Source of the DNA: an uncultured Rikenellaceae bacterium | GTDB lineage: Bacteria > Bacteroidota > Bacteroidia > Bacteroidales > Rikenellaceae | Assembly (NCBI GenBank): GCA_947176715.1 | Contig: CAMWRR010000084.1 | Span: 1-7,866, forward strand | Length of the DNA: 7,866 bases | Reading direction: 5' to 3' | Part shown: positions 1 through 5,657 of the stretch, piece by piece | Numbering within the stretch: the first letter of the stretch is position 1 | Layout: every line of letters begins with the position of its first letter | The notes under the pieces: generated by a model | Seen by the model: only the letters and a program-made list of their open reading frames with translations | Told to the model about the DNA's origin: nothing | Database searches by the model: none | Position numbers and translations under genes: made by a program

Positions 1-382
1 AGATATATACACCCGTAGAGTCTACATCCATATCCCACGGTCTGAAATATTCCCCGGGACCGTTACCAACTTTGCCGTAGTGCGCGTAGGGTTCTCCATC
101 CATGGTGAAAGAGACTGCAGTTTGCCCCTCAATCGGGTCCAATATGAAAATCTTGTCGTTTCGTGCAATCGCTTTTCTAACGTTGGCAAATAGCGTGTTG
201 TCGTCCTCTTTGAGGACCACTGTCTTGGGACGCTCGCTACACTCCATCACTCGGTCGTAAAAGTCGGGGTCGAGGTTTATTGTGAGGCGGTCGCACTCTA
301 TTGTTCCGTCGGTTGACCCTGTGCCTGAGTTGCAAGCCGATAAAAATACCATCCCCAATAGGGGCAGAAATAGTCTAAACAT
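1..382 (-). CDS. 6-bladed beta-propeller lipoprotein, N-terminal part (runs off the left edge)
   Basis: The first 127 residues of a longer protein are visible; the C-terminus lies outside the window. Residues 1-17 form a short lipoprotein signal peptide (MFRLF, hydrophobic core, then LSAC) with the likely lipidated cysteine at position 17, so the protein should be exported and membrane-anchored. A low-complexity Ser/Thr/Gly linker follows. Around residues 74-120 the pattern KIFILD, a hydrophobic strand ending MDGEP, then GKVGNGPGEY matches the first blade of the 6-bladed beta-propeller family (DUF5128/NHL-like) abundant in Bacteroidota. Members are mostly of unknown function, so only fold and location can be given. 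The start is supported by the lipobox position and by a strong promoter about 60 bases upstream. It is transcribed separately from nhaD. Base composition looks less GC-rich than in the other genes. Family assignment is good; function is unknown. Confidence 0.75.
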   Translation of the reverse strand, partial: MFRLFLPLLGMVFLSACNSGTGSTDGTIECDRLTINLDPDFYDRVMECSERPKTVVLKEDDNTLFANVRKAIARNDKIFILDPIEGQTAVSFTMDGEPYAHYGKVGNGPGEYFRPWDMDVDSTGVYI

Positions 383-444
383 AGATGGTGAGATTTGGTT
401 ACCCCCTTCCATGTGTTCTTATGGATTCGAGCGTTTTGTTACGT

Positions 445-480
445 CAAATCTAATAATTTTTTTGTCGTTATCCAAATCTA
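445..480 (-). promoter_or_regulatory. Bacteroidota-type promoter for the lipoprotein gene
   Basis: On the minus strand a -33 element TTTG (473-476) is followed after exactly 20 bases by a -7 element TAGATTTG (445-452), which fits the Bacteroidota sigma-ABfr consensus TTTG-N19-21-TAnnTTTG at every defined position. Transcription should start near 438-441, giving a 5' UTR of about 55-60 bases before the ATG at 382. TAGATTTG occurs twice (445-452 and 473-480), and the upstream copy supplies the -33 TTTG. The AT-rich spacer carries a run of seven A on the minus strand. Confidence 0.72.
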
Positions 481-491
481 TGTAAGAGATA

Positions 492-515
492 ATAAGGGAG
501 AAGAATCTCCCTTAT
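492..515 (-). terminator. hairpin after nhaD, possible terminator
   Basis: A perfect 10-bp inverted repeat (492-501 against 506-515) with a 4-base loop lies 18 bases beyond the nhaD stop codon and 11 bases before the next promoter. The position suits a transcription terminator that insulates the lipoprotein gene. The bases after the stem on the minus strand are pyrimidine-rich (TATCTCTT) but there is no uninterrupted T run, so it could instead be a 3'-end stabilising hairpin. Confidence 0.55.
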
Positions 516-533
516 CGTAGTATGTCGTTCTGT

Positions 534-1940
534 CTAAAGCAACAGATACACCGCCGCACCGCAGATATACCCTGCCAAGGCGAGCGCCGAGAATCTTTTC
601 AGGTAGTATCCGAACGATATCTTCTCCATGCCCATCACCGCTACGCCTGTGGCCGAGCCTATGATGAGTATGCTGCCGCCGGTGACGCAACAGTAGGCAA
701 GGAATGTCCAGAATGCGCCGTCGGTGGCGAACTGCAGTGCGTATGCCCCTGCCGCAGGGTCGGTCACGATGCCGTACATGCCCATGGTTCCGGCCACGAG
801 GGCCACGTTGTCGAGGAACGACGAAACTATGCCGAGTATGAACGCTATGAGCAGGGGGCTGTGCAGATGCTCGTCCAACCAGCCCGATGCCTGCGAGAGC
901 TGGCCGGCGGTGTCTAAGGCCGCCACCGACATGAGTATGCCGAAGAAGAACATTATCGTCGACATGTCTATCTTATGGAATACGTTGGCAATGGAGAGCT
1001 TGTCTTTCTCCTCTATGGTGTCTATGCGGCTGTACATCAGGTCGGTGTATATCCACAGTATGGCCAGTCCGCACATTACGCCCATAAACGGAGGCAATCC
1101 GGTCAGCTCGTTGAATACGGGTACCGATGCCAACGAGAGTATGCCTATCACCAGTATGATAATGCGTGAGCGTTTCTTTATCTGCGGCAACAGGTCGTTT
1201 TCGGCGTGTACCTGTCGGTGCATGTCCCATCGCTCGTCGCGTTTGAAGAAGGTGAAGTAGGCTATGGTGAGGGGCACGGCCATGCAGACGAATGCGGGCA
1301 GGAACAGATTGGAGATCTGGTGCCACGGGGTGAGGTTGCCGCCGCTCCACAGCAATATGGTGGTGACGTCGCCTATGGGCGACCACGAGCCCCCGGCGTT
1401 GGCCGCTATCACCGTCATGGAGCAGAATATCCACATCTCCTTGCGCTCGGGGATGAATTTGCGCAATATGGCTATCATCACTATGGCTGTGGCGAGGTTG
1501 TCCAGAAGGGCCGAGAGAACGAATGTCAGAAGCGATATTATGACCAGAAGACGCCGTTTGCTACGGGTGTGTATGCGGTCGGTTATCACGCGGAAGCCGC
1601 CGTGGGAGTCGACTATCTCCACTATTATCATGGAGCCTATGACGAAGAATAGCGTGGTGGCCACATCGCCGAGGTGCTCTATTATGGCGTACTGGCTCAG
1701 GAACGAGAAGTAGCGGTCGTGCGGCGACATGTCGCTTACCGACGGCACTTTGGCTGTGAAGTCGGCCAGAGCCTCGCTGTATCCGCTTCCGAGCACGCCG
1801 TCGGCATTTATGAACAACATGCTCCATAGCAATATGGCCGAGGAGATGGCCACGGCTGCCTTGTTTATCTTGATCTTGTCTTCGAAAGCTATACAGAATA
1901 TGGCCGCAATGAAGACCACAGGCATTAACGCGTAAATCAT
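534..1940 (-). CDS. nhaD: Na+/H+ antiporter NhaD
   Basis: The 468-residue integral inner-membrane protein should exchange cytoplasmic Na+ (and Li+) for external protons, supporting salt and pH homeostasis. It belongs to the NhaD branch of the ion transporter (IT) superfamily and has about a dozen hydrophobic segments. The superfamily's internal duplication is visible: SALLDN (143-148) and SSFLDN (373-378) carry the paired Asp-Asn motifs, and each is followed by a Gly-Gly-Ser loop, GGSWSPIGDVTT (183-194) and GGSILIIGSATG (421-432). The segment from GGSW through the Thr-Pro-Trp near residue 205 is typical of NhaD. Length is normal and the reading frame is intact. The ATG at 1940 opens a hydrophobic first helix and needs no extension. 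It may be transcribed alone, from a weak promoter near 2125 through a structured leader, or by read-through from pepD. The product assignment is firm; ion specificity is from family knowledge. Confidence 0.93.
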   Translation of the reverse strand: MIYALMPVVFIAAIFCIAFEDKIKINKAAVAISSAILLWSMLFINADGVLGSGYSEALADFTAKVPSVSDMSPHDRYFSFLSQYAIIEHLGDVATTLFFVIGSMIIVEIVDSHGGFRVITDRIHTRSKRRLLVIISLLTFVLSALLDNLATAIVMIAILRKFIPERKEMWIFCSMTVIAANAGGSWSPIGDVTTILLWSGGNLTPWHQISNLFLPAFVCMAVPLTIAYFTFFKRDERWDMHRQVHAENDLLPQIKKRSRIIILVIGILSLASVPVFNELTGLPPFMGVMCGLAILWIYTDLMYSRIDTIEEKDKLSIANVFHKIDMSTIMFFFGILMSVAALDTAGQLSQASGWLDEHLHSPLLIAFILGIVSSFLDNVALVAGTMGMYGIVTDPAAGAYALQFATDGAFWTFLAYCCVTGGSILIIGSATGVAVMGMEKISFGYYLKRFSALALAGYICGAAVYLLL

Positions 1941-1980
1941 GATATTTTAATTTATCTGAACATCTCTTGTTGTCATGTAA

Positions 1981-2120
1981 AATCCGGTCCGGGCGAAGCG
2001 AATGGCATCAGTCGCTTCATCCCGAAGAGTGAGGCCACTGACCTATTCCCGCAAGGGTTATGGGCGTTGTCAGCCAATACGGCTCGACCGCACCGTTTCA
2101 CGCTATGCGCGCTCCCCGGC
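1981..2120 (-). promoter_or_regulatory. GC-rich structured block, candidate 5' leader RNA of nhaD
   Basis: This block fills most of the 302-base gap between pepD and nhaD and is sharply bounded by AT-rich DNA on both sides. Local inverted repeats include a 7-bp pair GAAGCGA (1995-2001) / TCGCTTC (2012-2018), extended by GGG (1991-1993) / CCC (2021-2023); CTGAC (2038-2042) / GTCAG (2069-2073) enclosing CCC (2048-2050) / GGG (2055-2057); and AGCC (2072-2075) / GGCT (2081-2084), extended by GTC/GAC across one bulged base. A long-range pair CCGGG (1989-1993) / CCCGG (2115-2119) would close the whole block but competes with the GGG/CCC extension, so alternative folds are possible. Read on the minus strand it would end about 40 bases before the nhaD start, where a riboswitch or attenuating leader would sit. 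A GCAA loop on the plus strand would favour the opposite orientation. It does not match TPP, cobalamin, SAM or FMN riboswitches that I can recall. Confidence 0.4.
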
Positions 2121-2122
2121 GA

Positions 2123-2130
2123 TAAAGATA
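2123..2130 (-). promoter_or_regulatory. weak -7 promoter box for nhaD
   Basis: The minus-strand octamer TATCTTTA differs by one base from the TAnnTTTG -7 consensus, and by the same base from the TATCTTTG box of the large operon. It directly borders the structured block, so transcription would begin around 2116-2120 at the block's edge. No TTTG is seen 19-21 bases upstream, so the promoter is weak, activator-dependent or not real. Confidence 0.3.
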
Positions 2131-2190
2131 AATTACAGTCTCTTGTTGCCGTTAGAGTCTTATCCTATAGCGACGGAGAACCCTGCTTGT

Positions 2191-2210
2191 TATCCGAAAA
2201 TATCCGGATA
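2191..2210 (-). other. small hairpin downstream of pepD
   Basis: TATCCG (2191-2196) and CGGATA (2205-2210) form a 6-bp inverted repeat with an 8-base AT-rich loop, about 33 bases past the pepD stop codon. There is no T run after it on the minus strand, so it is at best a weak terminator or a 3'-end structure. No better terminator for the operon is visible in this gap. Confidence 0.25.
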
Positions 2211-2242
2211 CATGTTCCGAAGAGAGGTGCACGCATAGGCCG

Positions 2243-3688
2243 TTAAAGTTCTGCCAGTAGCGTCTCCATCACTTTCAAAAATCCTGCCGTACTCTCTATG
2301 TCGAGTCTCTCGGAGGGCGAGTGGGCGCCTTTTATGTCGGGGCCTATCGACACCATGTCGAGCTCCGGCCTTTTGGCAAGGAAGAGTCCGCACTCCAAAC
2401 CCGCGTGTATGGCTTTTATCGCCGGGTCGCGTCCGTACACCTTGCGATAGGCCTCTGATGTCTTTTCAACTAACGGCGAGTCGGTAGAGGGCGACCATCC
2501 GGGGTAGCCGTCGCTCTGGCTGACATCGGCGCCGTAAGCCTCGAAGTGGGCCTTCATGACGGCGGCGAGCCACTCTTTACGGCTGTCGGACGAGCTGCGT
2601 TGCGAGGTGGTGATAACTACGCGCCCATCCTTTATCTTTACCGAGGCGAGGTTGGTGCTCGTCTCCACCAGCCCCTCTATCTCGGCGCTCATAGATATCA
2701 CGCCGTTGACGGCGGTGAACAGAGCCTCCGTAAGCCTGTATCCGAGGTCGGTGGTGAGCGCCTCACCCTTCGCCTTGCCTGTGCGGGTCATCTCTATCGA
2801 AAGCGACGGCTCCGTCTTGCGGTACTCTTTGCCTGCCGCCGAGTTTATGCGTGCCACTATGGACTCCGCCTGACGCACCGCCGAGGGTATGACAGCCAGT
2901 GAGACGGATGCCTCGCGCGGTATGGCGTTGCGCAGATTGCCGCCGTCTATGTTCGTTATCCATAGCGGGGTCACGTCCAGCAAGGCGTGCATCACACGGG
3001 CGAGCAACAGATTGGCGTTGGCCAGTCCGGCGTCTATGTCGTCACCGGAGTGTCCCCCTTTAAGGCCGCTTACGCGTACGGTTACGGCGGTCAGTCCGTC
3101 GGGAACCACAGTGCGCTCGGCCTTGAACGAGGCCACCGTATCTATGCCTCCGGCACACCCTACGAATATCTCTTCGCTGTCCTCCGAGTCGAGATTGATA
3201 AGACGGCTTGCCGTAATCATATCCTCTCCGAGCGACCGTGCCCCTGTCAGCCCCGTCTCCTCGTCTACCGTGAACAGCGCCTCTATGGGCGTATGGCTCA
3301 TCTCTTTATTGTCGAGTATGTACAACGCCACGGCCATGCCTATGCCGCAGTCGGCGCCCAGAGTGGTGCCGCGGGCGCGGATATGGGTGCCGTCCACGTA
3401 TGCGGGGATGGGGTCGTTCAGGAAATCTATCTCTACGTCGGGGTCTCTCTCGCACACCATGTCGACATGGTTCTGCAGTGCCACCGGCTCCGTGGAGTCG
3501 CTGTTCTGCGCCCCTTTGAGTATGGTTATGTTGCCGGCATCGTCCTCGCGGTAGGCCAGTCCGCGCTCATCGGCGAACTCTTTTAGCCATGCAAGTATCT
3601 TGCCCTCGTGCTTGGAGGGACGCGGTATCTGCGTTATACGCTCGAAGATGCCCCATAAAGAGGACGGTTCGAGTTCCGATATTCTCAT
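2243..3688 (-). CDS. pepD: aminoacyl-histidine dipeptidase / cytosol non-specific dipeptidase PepD (M20 family)
   Basis: The 481-residue cytoplasmic metallopeptidase should hydrolyse dipeptides such as Xaa-His for amino-acid salvage. The M20 catalytic set is complete. HVDMV (74-78) supplies a zinc-ligand His and the catalytic-site Asp76, and GADCGIG (111-117) carries the bridging Asp113. VDEETG (141-146) holds the general-base Glu and a metal-ligand Glu, and NLDSED (165-170) contributes Asp167. HAGLECG (428-434) and GAHSPSERLD (454-463) are the C-terminal PepD signatures. GGHSGDDI (211-218) begins the lid/dimerisation region. Length is standard for PepD. The ATG overlaps the TGA of the preceding phosphatase gene as ATGA, which fixes the start and implies translational coupling as the last gene of the operon. 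No signal peptide is present. A peptidase in a run of envelope phosphatases is unexpected and may be simple co-transcription. Assignment is firm. Confidence 0.94.
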   Translation of the reverse strand: MRISELEPSSLWGIFERITQIPRPSKHEGKILAWLKEFADERGLAYREDDAGNITILKGAQNSDSTEPVALQNHVDMVCERDPDVEIDFLNDPIPAYVDGTHIRARGTTLGADCGIGMAVALYILDNKEMSHTPIEALFTVDEETGLTGARSLGEDMITASRLINLDSEDSEEIFVGCAGGIDTVASFKAERTVVPDGLTAVTVRVSGLKGGHSGDDIDAGLANANLLLARVMHALLDVTPLWITNIDGGNLRNAIPREASVSLAVIPSAVRQAESIVARINSAAGKEYRKTEPSLSIEMTRTGKAKGEALTTDLGYRLTEALFTAVNGVISMSAEIEGLVETSTNLASVKIKDGRVVITTSQRSSSDSRKEWLAAVMKAHFEAYGADVSQSDGYPGWSPSTDSPLVEKTSEAYRKVYGRDPAIKAIHAGLECGLFLAKRPELDMVSIGPDIKGAHSPSERLDIESTAGFLKVMETLLAEL

Positions 3689-5085
3689 CGTCTGACTTTT
3701 TTGTTAACGGGTATTTCGTGGGGTATGATACTCTCCTGCAAGTATAATTTTCTCAACAGATTGGCTATGTCGGTGTTGTCGTGCATCCCGGCCAACGGTT
3801 CGAGTCCGTGTCCTACGGCGAATATGGCTACCGGTGCGGCGGTGTGGGAGCCGGTGGTCCATCCTAACCCTGCCGCTTTTGACACTAACATCGATGCCTC
3901 GTATATGGCCCGGCTCTTGCTCTCTGCGTATATCTTTTCAAGCTCGGCCCATTCGTCGTCGCTCACCTTTATGTCGTCTCCGAGCCTCCACATCTCCTCC
4001 AAGGCGGTACGGGCGTCGCTCCATGACATATCGCTCTCGCGCACCAGCTTGGTCAGCATCGAAGCCGAGCCTTTGACATCGCGCAGACGATCTATCGGCA
4101 GTGTGTAGCCGTTGGCGTAGTTGCCCAGAGCGAAGCCGCCGGTCTCGTGGTCGGCGGTTACTATTATCAATGTCTCGTGCGGGTGTCGCTTGTAGAAATC
4201 GTATGCCACCGCTATGGCCTTGTCGAAGTCGAGCGTCTCCTCTATGGCCGCTTTGGGGTCGTTGGAGTGGCACACCATGTCTATCTGTCCGCCCTCGGCC
4301 ATCAGGAAGAAGCCCTCTTCGCCGCCGCGATTGGAGAGGTAGTCTATAGATGCCGACACCATTTCGGCGAGTGTCATGTCGTCGTCGGAGCGGTCTATGG
4401 CCATGGCCAACAGGTTGGAGGGGGCCTCCTCACGCTCTGTGAGCAATACGGGCGATTTGGCGTTCTTCATCTTTTTGAGTCCGTCGCGGCCGCGCATGCG
4501 TACATAACCTGCCTTGTCGTAGAGGTTGTATATGTCTACACTGTCTTTGACAGGTTTAAGGAACCCAGAGCCTCCGTAGAGATCGAATCCCGCCTCTATG
4601 CCGTCGAGGGCTATCTCGTGGTAGAGACCGCGGTTGGGACGGTGGGCATAGAACGATGCCGGAGTGGCGTGGTCGATGCTGACGGTGGTTATGATGCCTA
4701 CGGCCTTACCCGCCTCTTTGGCTGTGTGGGCTATGCTGTACAGCTTGTCGCCGTCGGGGGCCATGCCTATCATTCCGGTGTTGGTCTTGGAGCCGGATGC
4801 CAGCGCCGTTCCTGCCGCCGCCGAGTCGGTTATGTGGCTGTCGGCACAGTCGGTGGAGGCTATGCCCGAGATGGGCAAGGCAGACATGGTCAGTTTGTGG
4901 TTGCCGTAGCCGTAAAGGGTGGCTCCCGTGTAGTCCGATGAGGTGCGCGCAGAGTAGTATTGCGCCGCGTTTATCAGTGGTATGCCCATGCCGTCGCCTA
5001 TGAAGTAAAAGACATATTTAGGACCCGCGGCCCATGACATGCTCCCTGCAATACATGCCGAGAGTGTAAGTAACAGTCGTCTCAT
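3685..5085 (-). CDS. exported alkaline phosphatase (PhoA family)
   Basis: The 466-residue phosphomonoesterase should act outside the cytoplasmic membrane, releasing phosphate from organic esters. The PF00245 active site is complete: Asp31 in FIGDGMG (metal), Ser88 in TDSAAAG (phosphorylated nucleophile), Thr141 (magnesium site), Glu264, Asp269 and His273 in AEGGQIDMVCH, Asp312-His313 in TADHETGG, and His414 in TTGSHT. Where E. coli PhoA has Asp153 this protein has His139, as in animal alkaline phosphatases. The PhoA Lys328 position is Met270. Residues 1-20 look like a signal peptide cut near SWAA. LSAC at 8-11 resembles a lipobox, but the hydrophobic stretch before it is very short, so lipidation is doubtful. 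The open frame continues to 5697, but that extension overlaps the PAP2 gene in another frame. The ATG at 5085 overlaps the PAP2 stop as ATGA and starts right at the signal peptide. Natural substrate unknown. Confidence 0.9.
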   Translation of the reverse strand: MRRLLLTLSACIAGSMSWAAGPKYVFYFIGDGMGIPLINAAQYYSARTSSDYTGATLYGYGNHKLTMSALPISGIASTDCADSHITDSAAAGTALASGSKTNTGMIGMAPDGDKLYSIAHTAKEAGKAVGIITTVSIDHATPASFYAHRPNRGLYHEIALDGIEAGFDLYGGSGFLKPVKDSVDIYNLYDKAGYVRMRGRDGLKKMKNAKSPVLLTEREEAPSNLLAMAIDRSDDDMTLAEMVSASIDYLSNRGGEEGFFLMAEGGQIDMVCHSNDPKAAIEETLDFDKAIAVAYDFYKRHPHETLIIVTADHETGGFALGNYANGYTLPIDRLRDVKGSASMLTKLVRESDMSWSDARTALEEMWRLGDDIKVSDDEWAELEKIYAESKSRAIYEASMLVSKAAGLGWTTGSHTAAPVAIFAVGHGLEPLAGMHDNTDIANLLRKLYLQESIIPHEIPVNKKVRR

Positions 5086-5657
5086 TTTCCGAATATTTTT
5101 GCAGTTATGTAATTCATCGTAATGTAGCACAGCCATCCGAAGAATAGGCCCGTGACGGTGCCGAAGAATATGTCGGCAGGGTAGTGCACGCCCAAGTATA
5201 TGCGGCTGTAACATATCGCCGCCGACAGAACCATTACGGTGACCGTGTACCACCGTCGCCGTATTACGAGGGCCGTGAACAACGACACGCCGAAGCTGTT
5301 GGCCGCGTGCGACGATACCGTCCCGTAAAGTCCCCCCACATAGCCTCGCACGTTGTGTACCAGCCCCTCCAAGAGCGGCTCGTGGGTGGGGCGTAGCTTG
5401 GGCAACAGATACTTGAAGGTGGTCGACACCCTGTCGGACAGAAGCACCACCAAGGCTATGAAGAGTATGGCCGTGAAGAACATGCGTTTGTCGTTGTATC
5501 TGCGCCACATTATCCACAACGCCACTATGCCTATGGGCACCAATGCCAGCTTGCTCGACAGTGCCCACATCAGATTGTCGATGACAGGGCCTCCGTCGCC
5601 GTTGAGGGCGAGGAACAGCGACCTGTCGGCCTCGAGAAAACGTTCCGCGAATGTCAT
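5082..5657 (-). CDS. PAP2-family membrane phosphatase
   Basis: The 191-residue inner-membrane protein belongs to the type 2 phosphatidic acid phosphatase superfamily, which removes phosphate from lipid phosphates or diphosphates such as undecaprenyl diphosphate, phosphatidate or lipid A. The three motifs are present in order: Lys82-x6-Arg89-Pro90; SSH (115-117), a variant of the usual PSGH with the essential His117 retained; and SRIYLGVHYPAD (151-162) with Arg152, nucleophile His158 and Asp162. About five or six hydrophobic segments surround them (roughly 24-50, 58-75, 120-133, 138-150, 163-185). Length is normal for short PAP2 enzymes. Its ATG overlaps the stop of the upstream LTA-synthase-like gene, and its stop overlaps the alkaline phosphatase start, both as ATGA. 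Context suggests it processes a lipid product of the upstream transferase, but this is inference. The substrate cannot be read from the sequence; an undecaprenyl-diphosphatase or lipid A phosphatase role is possible. Confidence 0.88.
   Translation of the reverse strand: MTFAERFLEADRSLFLALNGDGGPVIDNLMWALSSKLALVPIGIVALWIMWRRYNDKRMFFTAILFIALVVLLSDRVSTTFKYLLPKLRPTHEPLLEGLVHNVRGYVGGLYGTVSSHAANSFGVSLFTALVIRRRWYTVTVMVLSAAICYSRIYLGVHYPADIFFGTVTGLFFGWLCYITMNYITAKIFGK

Larger units (their letters stand above)
1963..2148. repeat. 10-base direct repeat flanking the nhaD leader
   Basis: The 10-mer TCTCTTGTTG (plus strand) occurs at 1963-1972 and again at 2139-2148, bracketing the GC-rich structured block. 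On the minus strand the upstream copy lies in the spacer of the weak nhaD promoter and the other lies 22 bases before the nhaD start codon. It could be a pair of operator-like sites, a target duplication left by a small inserted element, or chance. Confidence 0.4.

Noticed and set aside
282..485. 67-codon plus-strand frame over the lipoprotein start
   Set aside because: It overlaps the lipoprotein signal-peptide region and its promoter antisense, and has no supporting motif.
1981..2120. Match to a known RNA such as tmRNA, RNase P RNA, SRP RNA, or TPP, cobalamin, SAM or FMN riboswitch
   Set aside because: The conserved core sequences of these classes that I can recall are not present on either strand.
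2002..2238. 78-codon plus-strand frame in the pepD-nhaD gap
   Set aside because: It runs through the inverted repeats of the structured block, has no promoter or known motif, and its translation looks like non-coding sequence.
4147..4941. 264-codon open frame on the plus strand
   Set aside because: It lies opposite the alkaline phosphatase catalytic region; its translation is repetitive Gly/Val/Tyr and shows no family signature.
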